Position numbers and translations under genes: made by a program
NCBI GenBank assembly: GCA_964507445.1
Contig: CAZDQF010000014.1
Location: 62,001 to 126,000, forward strand
DNA from: GCA-2683135 sp964507445
GTDB taxonomy: Bacteria; Planctomycetota; GCA-002687715
Reading direction: 5' to 3'
DNA: 64,000 bases
Shown: positions 17,571 to 27,063 of the stretch, in pieces
Position numbering within the stretch: the first letter of the stretch is position 1
Layout: every line of letters begins with the position of its first letter
Notes under the pieces: generated by a model
What the model saw: only the letters and a program-made list of their open reading frames with translations
Databases searched by the model: none
Told to the model about the DNA's origin: nothing

Positions 17571-18577
17571 GTCAGCTCCACCCGGGGGTCGAGGGACGCC
17601 AGCAGGAGATCGGCCATGGCGTTGAGGACGTAGACCGCCACGGTGTAGAGCATGACCATGCCGAGGGCGAGGGTGTAGTCCCGGTTGAGGGCGCTCTGCA
17701 CGAAGTGGGTGCCGACGCCGGGAATGGCGAACACCTGTTCGATCACCAGGGAGCCCGTGAGGATGCCGGCCAGGGCCGGCCCCAGGAACGTGATCACCGG
17801 GAGCAGGGCGCCGCGGAGGGCGTGCCCCGTGATGACCCGGAGTTCGCTCAGCCCCTTGGCGCGGGCGGTGCGGATCCAGTCCTGGTTCATGACCTCCAGC
17901 ATCCCGGTGCGGACCAGTCGGGCCACCTGGGCCGCGAACGGGGCCGCCAGACAGAACGACGGCAGGATGAGCGCTCGCGGTTCCGCCAGGCCAGCAGCGG
18001 GGAGCCATCCCAGGACGAACACCAGGGGCGTCATGAGCGCTCCTGCAAGGACGAAGTTCGGCACGGCCATGCCCAGGCTGGCGGCGGCGGACAGCACCGT
18101 GTCGGTCCGGCTCCCCCGGCGCAGGGCCGCCACCACTCCCACGGGTACGCCGATGGCGAGCATCCAGGCGAACGCGGCGAGGCCCAGGAGCGCGGAGGCG
18201 GGCATGCCCTGGGCCATGACCTCGCGCACCTGGAAGTCCCGCAGTGTCATGGAGGGGCCGAAGTCGAAGGTGGGCATGCCGCCCAGGGCGATGATCCACT
18301 GCTCCGCCATGGGCTTGTCCAGGCCGAACCGGGCCTCCAGGTTGCGACGCACCTGAGGCATGAGGCTGCGGCCGTCGTCGAACGGGCCGCCGGGCACGGC
18401 TCGCATGAGGAAGAAGGAGACCGTGAAGACCACGAGGGACGTGGCCATGAGCCACCCGGTGCGGCGCATCAGGAACGGGAGGACGCGCCCGCCGGTCCGC
18501 TGCAGGCGCCGCGCCGCCAGCAGCAGCGCCACGGGTCCCACGGTGAGGAGGAGCAGCACCAGGATTCCGCGGGTCAT
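17567..18577 (-). CDS. Oligopeptide-type ABC importer permease 1 (OppB/DppB-like), operon A
   Basis: The 336-residue permease has TM1 at the very start, a second hydrophobic segment at ~42-60 (SLVVFTVSFFLMRAVPGGPF, which matches the usual TM1 of DppB) and five further TMs. The EAA loop is RTARAKGLSELRVITGHALR, followed by GSLVIEQVFAIPGVGTHFV. One extra N-terminal TM precedes the normal DppB start, giving about 35 additional residues. It overlaps both neighbours by four bases. Confidence 0.93.
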   Translation of the reverse strand: MTRGILVLLLLTVGPVALLLAARRLQRTGGRVLPFLMRRTGWLMATSLVVFTVSFFLMRAVPGGPFDDGRSLMPQVRRNLEARFGLDKPMAEQWIIALGGMPTFDFGPSMTLRDFQVREVMAQGMPASALLGLAAFAWMLAIGVPVGVVAALRRGSRTDTVLSAAASLGMAVPNFVLAGALMTPLVFVLGWLPAAGLAEPRALILPSFCLAAPFAAQVARLVRTGMLEVMNQDWIRTARAKGLSELRVITGHALRGALLPVITFLGPALAGILTGSLVIEQVFAIPGVGTHFVQSALNRDYTLALGMVMLYTVAVYVLNAMADLLLASLDPRVELT

Positions 18578-20205
18578 CGGGTGACCCTCAGCCAGCGGGG
18601 CGGGTGCCAGTCCAGGACGTTGCGGTGGTAGCCCCGGACCCAGGGCTTCACCATGCCGCGGGAGACGTAGTGAAAGACCGGGATGATGGCGGCGGACTCG
18701 AGGAGCAGGGCCTCTGCCTCTCGCAGCACCCGGGAGCGCTCGCCGGATTCACCGGCGGCGTTGGCGCGGCTCATCACCAGCTCGGTGTAGCGGGGCTCCT
18801 TGAACCCGGTGTCGCTGCCGTTCCTGTCCAGGATGAACAGGTCGAGGAAGTTGCTGGGGTCGTTGAAGTCACCGATCCAGGATGAGCGGGCGATGGTGTA
18901 GTCCTGTTTGCGGATGGCGCCGCGGATGGACCCGGAGTCCATGTTGACCAGACGGCAACGCAGCCCGAGACGGGCCCACTGCGCTTGCAGGACCTCGGCG
19001 ATGGCCTGATCGTTGACGTCCGGACTGTAGAGGACCTCGAACACCGGGAGGTCGGCGAGCCGCACCCCTTCCTCGGCGAGCCCTTGCCGCAGCAGCTCTC
19101 GGGCCAGCTCCGGATCGAAGCGGCAGGTGTCCCTAGGGGGTTCGTACTGGACGGCGCCGCAGCGGGTGCCCGGCGGGACGAAGCTGAACGCGGGCGCCTC
19201 GCCTGCCCGGGTCACGTTCTCGACGATGGCCACCCGGTCCACGGAGAGGCTGAGGGCCCGTCGCAGCTTGGGGTTGTTGAACGGCGGTCGGTCGGTGTTG
19301 ACCTTGAAGTAGAAGGTGCCGAGCCGGGCCGTGGGCTGGAACTCACCGGTGGCGTCCGGGCCATAACGGGCGAGCAGGGTGTTGACGGCGGAGGTGGGGA
19401 TGTCGGTGATGATGTCGCAGTCACCGCGGACGTAGAGGTTGAGCTGGGTGGCGGCGGACTCCGTGGACAGCCAGTCGATGGAGTCCAGCGCCACCTCATG
19501 GTTGGCGCGGTAGAGCGGGTTGCGCTCGACCCGCACCCGGTCCCTCAGCCGCCACAGGACCGGCTTGTAGGGGCCGTTGCAGACCATCCGGTCCGGCTTC
19601 ATCCACAGGGCTCCGTGGCGTTCCACGGCGTGGCGGGGGACGGGATAGAGCGGGAACAGGGTCAGGATCGCCGGGAAGTAGGGCTGCCGCTGCTCCAGGG
19701 TGAACACCAGGGTCTCCGGGTCCGGAGCCCGGATCCCGACGGACTCGCGGCCCGTTCCGGACTGATTGAACGCGCGAGCTCCTTCCACCCCGAACAGGAG
19801 CGAGGGGAAGCGCGCGGCGGTGCGCGGATCGAGGAAGCGCAGGAAGGACCACCTGAGGCCGTGGGCGTCCAGGGGGTGCCCGTCGCTCCACCGCAGCCCA
19901 CGACGCAGGCGGAAGGTCCACCGCAGCCCGTCCGCCGAGACCTCCGGTTGTTCGCGGGCGAGGGCCGGCACCGGCTCCAGGGTCTCCGGGTCCGTGTCGA
20001 GGAGGCCTTCGAAGAGGCTGGAGAGGATGCGGGCGTCGGCGATGGCCGTGGTCACCGCGGGGTCGAGGCTGCGCGGGTCCGGACCGTTGGCCACGACGAG
20101 ATCGGCGCGCGACAAGGCCGCGTCCTCCAGCACGAGGACGAACAGGGCCGGCACGCCGACCAGCACCGCGACGAGCAACGAGTTGCGCAGCGAATGACCG
20201 CCCAT
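18574..20205 (-). CDS. Family 5 extracellular solute-binding protein, operon A
   Basis: The 543-residue protein is the first gene of operon A. An N-terminal hydrophobic segment (~8-27) acts as signal or anchor; no lipobox cysteine follows, so it is probably periplasmic or membrane-tethered by that helix. SBP_bac_5 features are clear: NGPDPRSLDPAVTTAIADA, EGLLDTDPETLEPVPALA, WTFRLRRGLRWSDGHPLDAHG, and the C-terminal FNDPSNFLDLF region, as in OppA-type peptide binders. The substrate cannot be read from the sequence. A GCGGGG motif precedes the ATG, and the start faces operon B across a 109-base spacer. Confidence 0.93.
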   Translation of the reverse strand: MGGHSLRNSLLVAVLVGVPALFVLVLEDAALSRADLVVANGPDPRSLDPAVTTAIADARILSSLFEGLLDTDPETLEPVPALAREQPEVSADGLRWTFRLRRGLRWSDGHPLDAHGLRWSFLRFLDPRTAARFPSLLFGVEGARAFNQSGTGRESVGIRAPDPETLVFTLEQRQPYFPAILTLFPLYPVPRHAVERHGALWMKPDRMVCNGPYKPVLWRLRDRVRVERNPLYRANHEVALDSIDWLSTESAATQLNLYVRGDCDIITDIPTSAVNTLLARYGPDATGEFQPTARLGTFYFKVNTDRPPFNNPKLRRALSLSVDRVAIVENVTRAGEAPAFSFVPPGTRCGAVQYEPPRDTCRFDPELARELLRQGLAEEGVRLADLPVFEVLYSPDVNDQAIAEVLQAQWARLGLRCRLVNMDSGSIRGAIRKQDYTIARSSWIGDFNDPSNFLDLFILDRNGSDTGFKEPRYTELVMSRANAAGESGERSRVLREAEALLLESAAIIPVFHYVSRGMVKPWVRGYHRNVLDWHPPRWLRVTR

Positions 20206-20314
20206 GATCCCCGCAAATCAGTTTATCTGCGCTCCTTTCCGTGGTCTATGATGGAGGTCCCTGCCGCATCTCCGAGCGTGGTAACCTCCGGCGCATCGTG
20301 GGAGCGGAATCGGT
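20206..20314. promoter_or_regulatory. Divergent control region between two importer operons
   Basis: This 109-base spacer separates the start codons of the two solute-binding-protein genes and must hold both promoters, unless they lie inside the genes. It is AT-richer at 20215-20255. A TATGAT at about 20246-20251 lies 19 bases after a weak TTTATC, but no convincing hexamer pair or operator palindrome is visible. Confidence 0.4.
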
Positions 20315-22063
20315 ATGAGCAGGAACTGGTACCTCTGGGCGGGTGCTGCGCTGCTCCTCGTCGCGTGCAGCGGCGAGGACGTCGACCGCCGTGGGATCAG
20401 CGGCGGCGAGAGCGCCGGCGGTCGCCCGGTCGCAGAGATCCTGGCGGATCGGGAAGCGGAGAACCCGGATCGCGGTCGTTGGCGGGACCTCTCCGCCGAG
20501 CCCTTCGACCCGACGCGGGTCCGTGGGACCCTGGTGGTCGGCTACAAGAATCCGCCGGCAACCCTCAACAACCTGCTGTGGCGCAACGACAGCGGTCGCG
20601 CCTACATGAAGCACTACCTGGCCCCGTTCCTGCTGGAGGAGACCCCGGACGCCGGCGAGGACGGCATCGTCGCCCGCCCGTGCGTCGCCGCTTCCCTGCC
20701 AACGGCCAGCGCTGACGGCCTGACCTACAGGTGGACCATTCGCGGCGACCTGACCTGGAGCGACGGGCGCCCGCTCACCGCCGACGACTATGAGTTCACC
20801 TGGAACCTCATGCAGGACCCGGCGGTCCGCTGCGACAAGCGGCGGGGTTCCCTGACCGCGGTGGAGAAGGTGACGAAGACCGGTCCCCTGACCTTCGACG
20901 TCCGGTTCAAGGAGCGTCACTACAACGCGGCGGTGATGTTCGGCCTGGAGTTCACGGTGGTCCCGGCCCACGCGTCGCCGACGGACCCGGAGGCCTTCAA
21001 CGTGCTGCGCCAGCAGGTCGGGTACGGCCCCTATCGGGTCGAGGAGTTCAGCGATCAGCGGCTGCTCCTCACCCTGCGCGACGAGTACAGAGAGGCGCCC
21101 TTCCCGATCTGGAATTGCTACGTGGAGAACGTGGAGTTCCGCTTCGTCCCGGATGACGCGGCGCGGCTCGAACAGCTTCGGCAAGGAGAGGTCGACATCG
21201 CCGCCATCCCCTCCGGCCAGTTCGAGGCCATGGGGCGGGACCCGACGTTCAATCGTCACAACTGGCGCACGGCGTACCCGCTCCCCAACTACGAGTTCGT
21301 GGCGTGGAACACGCGGGACCCGGAAGATCTCAGCAAGCCCCATCCGCTCTTCGGGTCCGCCGCCGTGCGGCGGGCCGTCGCCCGTCTGGTTGACCGGCAG
21401 CACATCGCGAAACAGGTCCGTCACGGATTGGCGCGGACGGTGAACGGCCCCTACTGGTTCCCGGACGCGGACTACGACCGGACCGTTCCGGAGTTCGGCT
21501 TCGACCCCCGGGAGGCCAGGGCGCTCCTGGAGGCGGAGGGCTGGCGGCAGAACTCAAAGGGGGTGCTGGAGAAGGACGGCCGCGAGTTCCGGTTCAAGCT
21601 CCTGGTGATCGCCTCCGAGCTGTGGCGGGTCCCCGCCGTGGTGATCGCGGAGGGGGCGCTGGAGGCAGGGGTCATCATCGAGGTGGAGGCCGTGCCCGCG
21701 AGGGAGTTCGGGCGCATCTACCGCCATGACTTCGACGCGTTCCTGGTCCGCAACGGCCTGCGTCCGCCGGTGGAGCCGGATCAGTTCGAGCTGTTCCACT
21801 CGTCCCTGGCGGACAAGCAGGGTAATAACTGGGTCGGGCTTCGAGACGAGCGGGTGGATCGGTTGCTCGAGGCGACCCAGGTGACCCTGGACCGGTCCAA
21901 GCGTCTGCGTCTACGCCGTCAGTTTCACCGCCTGTTCAACGAGCTTCAGCCCTTCACGGTCATCTGCTGCACCTATTCTCCCGTGGGGGTGGGGCGCCGC
22001 TGGGCCAACGTGAAGGTGCACGACCTGGGTCTCTGGTTCCGGGACCTCTACCTGAGGGAGTGA
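20315..22063 (+). CDS. Family 5 solute-binding lipoprotein, operon B
   Basis: The 582-residue product has a lipoprotein signal (ALLLVAC, Cys at ~19) followed by an acidic +2/+3 region (SGED). The SBP_bac_5 fold shows in LVVGYKNPPATLNNLLWRN, YRWTIRGDLTWSDGRPLTAD and YEFTWNLMQDP. The C-terminal part (NNWVGLRDERVDRLLEATQV) matches OppA-type proteins. It is the first gene of operon B. It is only distantly like the operon A binder, which lacks the lipobox, so the two systems probably bind different solutes. It ends 10 bases before the permease gene. Confidence 0.94.
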   Translation: MSRNWYLWAGAALLLVACSGEDVDRRGISGGESAGGRPVAEILADREAENPDRGRWRDLSAEPFDPTRVRGTLVVGYKNPPATLNNLLWRNDSGRAYMKHYLAPFLLEETPDAGEDGIVARPCVAASLPTASADGLTYRWTIRGDLTWSDGRPLTADDYEFTWNLMQDPAVRCDKRRGSLTAVEKVTKTGPLTFDVRFKERHYNAAVMFGLEFTVVPAHASPTDPEAFNVLRQQVGYGPYRVEEFSDQRLLLTLRDEYREAPFPIWNCYVENVEFRFVPDDAARLEQLRQGEVDIAAIPSGQFEAMGRDPTFNRHNWRTAYPLPNYEFVAWNTRDPEDLSKPHPLFGSAAVRRAVARLVDRQHIAKQVRHGLARTVNGPYWFPDADYDRTVPEFGFDPREARALLEAEGWRQNSKGVLEKDGREFRFKLLVIASELWRVPAVVIAEGALEAGVIIEVEAVPAREFGRIYRHDFDAFLVRNGLRPPVEPDQFELFHSSLADKQGNNWVGLRDERVDRLLEATQVTLDRSKRLRLRRQFHRLFNELQPFTVICCTYSPVGVGRRWANVKVHDLGLWFRDLYLRE

Positions 22064-22073
22064 GCGCGACCGG

Positions 22074-23918
22074 ATGATCCGGTATGTGGTCCGTCGCATC
22101 CTTTTGATGATCCCCACCTTCGTCGGGATCACGGTGCTCACGTTCGGGCTGTTGTCCATCGGTGACGACCCCCTGGCTCCCGGTGCCGGTGAGGAGCCTT
22201 CGATCGGCGGCCGGGCGCTGCCCGAGGACGTCGCTCGACGCCTTCGGGTGGCCATGGGCTACGACCTGCCGGCCATCATCAACCTGGATGTTGAGGACTC
22301 CAGACGCACCGTCCAGGCGGCGGCGGAGCGGGTGTCCTCCACGTGGCGCCGCGTGGCGCCGGACCTGAGCCGGCGGGTCTACGACGCGGCGCTCTCTTCC
22401 GGACTGAACAAGCTGGAGGCGGCCACGGTCATGGACGCCATGGCGGCTCATGTCCGGAGCCAGGTGGTGGCCGGGCGGGTGTCCTCCGAGGGCTTGCTCA
22501 CGGTCTCCGGTCGCGGGGCGCGGGCGGCGCGGTTGGCGGCGACTCCGTTGCAGCCGGAGCTCCGCGCCATGATCTGGGACATGGATCGGCTGCGGCGTCT
22601 CCGGGGACAGACCGCGAGGTGGTTGCGGCCGGTCCTCGACGAAGCGGAGGACCCTGAGGACCCCCTCCACAGCCTGGTGAGCGGTGCCGGGGAGCTGGCG
22701 GAGGCGGAGGGCTATAGGGCCGACGAGATGCGCGGCGCGTTGAACCGCTGGATGGCCGCGGCCCGGGCGGAGGTCTCACCCGGGCGGCCCACGGGAGCCC
22801 CCCTGGAGGCCGTCAGGGAGCGGCGTCGGCGATGGGAGGCTGAGCTGGCGCGCTATGGCGGGCTCATGATGACCGACTTCATGCCGCTGCTGCTGGACGC
22901 GTCACCTCACGTCCGGGGGCTGGCCGCGGAGCTGCTCGTGGGCAGCGGCGGTTGCGATGTCCGCTACACCGCCTACGGCTCTCCGGGGCGGCGCCTGAGC
23001 CCCGAGCAGGAGCGGCTTCAGACGCTCGAGGACGATCGGTTGCGGCGCTGGTGGGAGCTGAATCACCTTCGTTACAGGGAGGTCTCGGACCTGGAACGAT
23101 GGGGCTGGCTGGCGTGGACCCACACGCGCTACGGCCGGTGGGTCGCGAGCCTCGTCACCCTGGACTTCGGTGAGTCCATGAACCAGTCCCGGAGCGTCCG
23201 GACCCTGTTGGGGGAGAGGCTCCCGTTCACGTTGTTGCTCCAGGGATGTGCGGTCGCCGTGATGTTCCTGTTGGCGATCCCTCTCGGCACGTGGGCTGCG
23301 CGGCGCAAGGGGAGCCGGGGCGACCGCGGCTTGTCTCTCCTGATGTTCGCGCTGTTCGCCGCGCCGAGCTTCTGGGTCGCCACGGCTTGCGTGCTGGGCC
23401 TGAACGGCGTGTTCCCCATGCAGGGCCTGCGTTCCCCCGAGATCCAGCGCGCCCTGACCGCCGGCGAGCTGTCAGTGTGGTCGCCGCGCACCCTGGCGGA
23501 CCTGGCGTGGCACTGCGTGCTGCCGGTGGCCGTGCTCAGTTACGGCGGCGTGGCGGTGCTTCAACGCTTCGCCCGGACCAGCATCCTGGACACCGCGTCC
23601 CAGCCCTGGGTGCGGGCGGTGCGGGCGCGCGGCGTCCCTGAGCGGCGGTTGTTCCGACGGCACGTGCAGCGCCCCTCCCTGATCCCCCTGGTGACCCTGT
23701 TCGGGGTGATCCTGCCGGCCCTGGTGGGCGGCAGCGTGGTGGTGGAGCGCATCTTCGGCATCCCGGGGATGGGCCTGCTGGCCTGGGAGGCGGTCACCGG
23801 ACACGACGTGCCGGTGGTCATGGCGGTGGTGTCCTTGTCTGCGGTGGTCACCATGCTCGGTTATCTGGCGGCGGACCTGCTGTACGGGTGGGTCGATCCC
23901 AGGGTGAGGCGCTCATGA
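22074..23918 (+). CDS. OppB/DppB-like permease with large extracytoplasmic insertion, operon B
   Basis: The 614-residue protein starts like a normal DppB (MIRYVVRRILLMIPTFVGIT, TM1 at ~8-28). Residues ~50-72 (LPEDVARRLRVAMGYDLP) match the usual region after TM1. Residues ~73-335 are an extra ~260-residue, largely helical, Arg/Ala/Glu-rich segment not found in standard DppB (300-340 residues). From ~344 the normal permease resumes: WGWLAWT...DFGESMNQSRSV, GERLPFTLLLQG, an EAA-type loop (RAVRARGVPERRLFRRHVQR) and GSVVVERIFGIPGMGLLAW. The positive-inside rule puts the insert outside the membrane, where the binding protein docks. The reading frame is continuous, so a fusion or domain gain is likelier than an error. 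Confidence 0.9.
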   Translation: MIRYVVRRILLMIPTFVGITVLTFGLLSIGDDPLAPGAGEEPSIGGRALPEDVARRLRVAMGYDLPAIINLDVEDSRRTVQAAAERVSSTWRRVAPDLSRRVYDAALSSGLNKLEAATVMDAMAAHVRSQVVAGRVSSEGLLTVSGRGARAARLAATPLQPELRAMIWDMDRLRRLRGQTARWLRPVLDEAEDPEDPLHSLVSGAGELAEAEGYRADEMRGALNRWMAAARAEVSPGRPTGAPLEAVRERRRRWEAELARYGGLMMTDFMPLLLDASPHVRGLAAELLVGSGGCDVRYTAYGSPGRRLSPEQERLQTLEDDRLRRWWELNHLRYREVSDLERWGWLAWTHTRYGRWVASLVTLDFGESMNQSRSVRTLLGERLPFTLLLQGCAVAVMFLLAIPLGTWAARRKGSRGDRGLSLLMFALFAAPSFWVATACVLGLNGVFPMQGLRSPEIQRALTAGELSVWSPRTLADLAWHCVLPVAVLSYGGVAVLQRFARTSILDTASQPWVRAVRARGVPERRLFRRHVQRPSLIPLVTLFGVILPALVGGSVVVERIFGIPGMGLLAWEAVTGHDVPVVMAVVSLSAVVTMLGYLAADLLYGWVDPRVRRS

Positions 23919-25054
23919 CGGCGGCGCCGGGATTCTGGGGACAGAGCATGGGCCGCTTTCGCCGGTTGCGCGGCGCGCGGGCGGGCCTGACCTGGATCGG
24001 GACCCTCCTCCTTTGCGCCGCCGCGGCTCCCTGGGTGGCGGCGGGCCATCCGGTGCTGGTGGTTGGTCCGGACGGTTGGCGTTGCCCCGTGCTCGAGGCC
24101 TTCCACCAGGCGGACTTCCTGTGGAGCGGGTTGTTCCTGGCGCTGCTCGCCTGCGGGTCGCTGCGTCGCCTGTCCCGCCCTCGACTGGGCGCCCTCGTGG
24201 GGCTGACCCTGCTGGTGACATCAGCGGTCCTCGGCGCCGGCGCCGCGCCGGCCAACCTGAAGGTGGAGGACTGGGATCAGGTCGCTTCGCGGGAAGACAC
24301 GACCCTGCTGTGGCCGCTCATCCGCCACGGCGCCACGGACATCGACAAGGGGGCGGTGCTCGTCGGCGTGGGGGCCCCCGGGCACGTCCTCGGGACGGAC
24401 GTGGCCGGCCGCGACGTGGCGGCGCGGTTGCTGTACGGCGCCCGCACCTCGCTGCTCGTGGGGTTGCTCGCTGCCTCCGTCGCGACCGGCCTCGGTTTGC
24501 TCATCGGATCCATGGCCGGTTGGTATCGGGGCCTGATGGACGGGGTGTTGAGCTGGGTGATCCAGGTGGTCGCCTGCTTCCCGGTGATCGTCCTGGTGAT
24601 CACGGTGTGTGCGTTCGTGCAGCCGAGCCTCTGGGTGGTCATGTTGCTCATCGGTGTCACGGGCTGGACCGACACCGCTCGCCTGGTGCGGGGTGAGGTG
24701 TTGCGCTTGCGGGCCCTGCCCTTCGTTGAAGGTGCGCGCGCCGTGGGCGTCCCCGAAGGTCGCATCCTCGTGCGTCACGTGCTGCCCCACACCACCGGTC
24801 CCATGGCGGTTCAGGCGGCGCTGGCGGTGGCCGCGGCGGTCCTCATCGAGGCGACCCTGGCTTTCCTCGGGCTCGGCCCTGCGGACACCCCTTCCTGGGG
24901 GCGACTGCTCCAGGAAGGGCGCGACGCCCTGCCCGGCGGCGCGCACCTGGTGGTGCTCCCCGGGCTCCTGGTGTTCCTCACGGTCTGCGCCTGGAACCTC
25001 GTGGCCGATGGCCTGCGTGATGCCACGGACCCGTTCGAGGAGGGAGCGGCATGA
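23915..25054 (+). CDS. OppC/DppC-like permease with extended N-terminus, operon B
   Basis: The 379-residue permease starts at ATG 23915, overlapping the previous stop (ATGA). The canonical part begins at ~HVLGTDVAGRDVAARLLYGARTSL, contains the EAA loop EGARAVGVPEGRILVRHVLPH and ends with DGLRDATDPF. Before it lie about three hydrophobic segments (~20-40, 65-85, 90-110) where standard OppC has one, so this permease also carries an enlarged N-terminal region. It pairs with the inserted OppB-like protein. Confidence 0.92.
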   Translation: MTAAPGFWGQSMGRFRRLRGARAGLTWIGTLLLCAAAAPWVAAGHPVLVVGPDGWRCPVLEAFHQADFLWSGLFLALLACGSLRRLSRPRLGALVGLTLLVTSAVLGAGAAPANLKVEDWDQVASREDTTLLWPLIRHGATDIDKGAVLVGVGAPGHVLGTDVAGRDVAARLLYGARTSLLVGLLAASVATGLGLLIGSMAGWYRGLMDGVLSWVIQVVACFPVIVLVITVCAFVQPSLWVVMLLIGVTGWTDTARLVRGEVLRLRALPFVEGARAVGVPEGRILVRHVLPHTTGPMAVQAALAVAAAVLIEATLAFLGLGPADTPSWGRLLQEGRDALPGGAHLVVLPGLLVFLTVCAWNLVADGLRDATDPFEEGAA

Positions 25055-26067
25055 GCAGGAAGAAGCGTCCGTTGCTGGAGGTGCGTCGCCTGCGGATCAC
25101 CACCGCCGCCGGTCTGCCGTTGGTGGAGGAGGTGTCGTTTGATGTCTCCCGCGGTCGGACCGTGGCCATCGCCGGAGAGTCCGGATGCGGCAAGTCCCTG
25201 GTGGCCCAGGCGGTCATGGGCGTGCTGCCGGATGGCATGCAGGTGTTCGCGGATCGCATGCGCTGGAACGACGGCGACGCGGCGGTCGATCTCATGCGCG
25301 CCCCTCCCTCCCAGCGTCGCGGGCTCATGGGCGCCGCCATGGGGATGGTCTGGCAAGACCCCCTGGCGGCGCTCACGCCGGTGCTGACCGTGGGCGCTCA
25401 GCTGGAGGAGGTGCTCGTCCTGCATCACGGTCATGACGCCCCGTCCGCGAAGTCGGACGCCCTCGCTCGTCTGGAGCGCGTCGGATTGGAGGACCCGGAG
25501 TCGGCGGCCGCGTCCCTTCCCCACGAGCTCTCCGGAGGCATGCGGCAGCGGGCGGTGATCGCCCTGGCCCTGGCCGGAGACCCGTCCCTGCTGATCGCCG
25601 ATGAGCCCACGACGGCGCTGGACCCGTCCACCCAGGTCCGGGTGCTGGACGTGCTGGCGCAGGAGCGGGAGCGACGCGGCCTGGCCCTGCTCCTCATCAC
25701 CCACGATCTGGGGGTCGTGTCTGCATGCGCGGATGAGGTGAACGTCGTCTACGCCGGTCGCACCGTGGAGAGCGGACCTTCGGACGCGGTGCTGTCGGCG
25801 CCGCGGCATCCCTACGGGCTGGGTCTCTTGAGCGCTCGCGGGAGCCGGGCGGGCCGCCGTTTCACCGGCATCGCGGGGGCCGTTCCGGTCGCTGCCGCGC
25901 GCCCGGCGGGTTGTGCCTTCGAGCCTCGTTGCCCGTTCGCAGAAGCGGCCTGCGGCGACGGGGTGCCGGAGCTGGAGTCCGTGGGCGAAGGGCGGCGGGT
26001 GGCCTGCGCTCCGGTGGTCAAGGGGAGGATCGCGCCCGCCGGATGGCCCGGGGAGGGGCGGTCATGA
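25051..26067 (+). CDS. Oligopeptide-type ABC importer, ATP-binding protein 1 (OppD-like), operon B
   Basis: The 338-residue ATPase overlaps the permease stop (ATGA). It has Walker A IAGESGCGKSLVAQ, signature LSGGMRQRAVIALAL, Walker B LLIADEPTTALD, ITHDLGVV and the C-terminal HPYGLGLLSARG and PAGCAFEPRC segment. All catalytic motifs are intact. Confidence 0.95.
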   Translation: MSRKKRPLLEVRRLRITTAAGLPLVEEVSFDVSRGRTVAIAGESGCGKSLVAQAVMGVLPDGMQVFADRMRWNDGDAAVDLMRAPPSQRRGLMGAAMGMVWQDPLAALTPVLTVGAQLEEVLVLHHGHDAPSAKSDALARLERVGLEDPESAAASLPHELSGGMRQRAVIALALAGDPSLLIADEPTTALDPSTQVRVLDVLAQERERRGLALLLITHDLGVVSACADEVNVVYAGRTVESGPSDAVLSAPRHPYGLGLLSARGSRAGRRFTGIAGAVPVAAARPAGCAFEPRCPFAEAACGDGVPELESVGEGRRVACAPVVKGRIAPAGWPGEGRS

Positions 26068-27038
26068 GCGGGGCGGAACGACGCGCCCCGAAGGGTGACG
26101 TGCCGCTGTTGCGGGCTCGACAGCTGGTGACACGGTTCCAGCGTCGTCGGCCCTGGTTCGGGTCCAGACCGGACCCGGTGGTGGCGGTGGACGGCGTCGA
26201 CCTGACCGTGGACGCGGGCCGGACGGTGGGGGTGGTGGGGGAGTCCGGGAGCGGCAAGACCACCCTGTTGCGGACCTGCCTCCGCCTGGTGGACCCTGTG
26301 TCCGGGACCCTGGAGCTGGACGGCCGGGACCTGTTGGCGCTCAACGCCCAGTCGCTGCGGCAGGTCCGACGCCGCATGCAGCGGGTCGACCAGGACCCAT
26401 GGGGTTCCCTGAACCCGAGGCTCACCGTGGGAGAGCTTGTGGGGGAGGGGGTGCGGGTGCACGGCCTGGCGGCGGCGACGGAGGTAGGGGATCGGGTGGC
26501 CTCGGCGTTGCGTCGGGTGGGCCTGGACCCGGACGCTGCGGAGCGCCGTCCGCACGGTTTCAGCGGCGGGGAGCGGCAGCGCATCGCCATCGCCCGGGCG
26601 CTGGCGGTGGAGCCGGCGCTGCTGATGTGTGACGAACCCACCAGCGCGCTTGATGTCTCCGTGCGCGCGCAGATCCTGAACCTGCTGCTGGACGTTCAGG
26701 CGGACGCTGGCCTCGGCTTGCTGCTGGTGTCGCACGACCTGGAGCTGGTGCTGGGGATGAGCCACCGGGTGCACGTGATGTACGCGGGTCGCGTGGTGGA
26801 GTCGGCGCCGGCGGGTCTGCTGGGCGACGGGGAGCACCCGTACACCCGCGAGTTGACCGCGGCGTCACGCCTGGGTGCCGGGGGGCTGCCCGAGGTGCCG
26901 CCCATGGCGCCTCCGAGCTCCATCGGTTGTCCGTTCCTCAGCCGTTGTCCGCTGGCGGAGGATCGGTGCCGCGAGGAGCGTCCGGTCCTCCGTGACCTGC
27001 GCCCCGGCCATCAGGTGGCGTGCCACGTCGCGTCCTGA
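26064..27038 (+). CDS. Oligopeptide-type ABC importer, ATP-binding protein 2 (OppF-like), operon B
   Basis: The 324-residue ATPase starts at ATG 26064 (ATGA overlap); the longer open frame from 25911 is within the previous gene. Motifs: Walker A VVGESGSGKTTLLRT, signature FSGGERQRIAIARAL, Walker B LLMCDEPTSALD, VSHDLELV, and HPYTRELTAASR with IGCPFLSRCPLAEDRC. An inserted basic tract (QRRRPWFGSRPDP) sits before the first strand. It closes operon B. Confidence 0.95.
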   Translation: MSGAERRAPKGDVPLLRARQLVTRFQRRRPWFGSRPDPVVAVDGVDLTVDAGRTVGVVGESGSGKTTLLRTCLRLVDPVSGTLELDGRDLLALNAQSLRQVRRRMQRVDQDPWGSLNPRLTVGELVGEGVRVHGLAAATEVGDRVASALRRVGLDPDAAERRPHGFSGGERQRIAIARALAVEPALLMCDEPTSALDVSVRAQILNLLLDVQADAGLGLLLVSHDLELVLGMSHRVHVMYAGRVVESAPAGLLGDGEHPYTRELTAASRLGAGGLPEVPPMAPPSSIGCPFLSRCPLAEDRCREERPVLRDLRPGHQVACHVAS

Positions 27039-27063
27039 CCGTGGCCCGGTTACCATCCCGCCC

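Noticed and set aside
14672..27038. The two importer operons as a recent duplication or transposon-borne copy
   Set aside because: Orthologous subunits differ strongly in sequence and length, and no transposase, insertion sequence or flanking repeat is visible.
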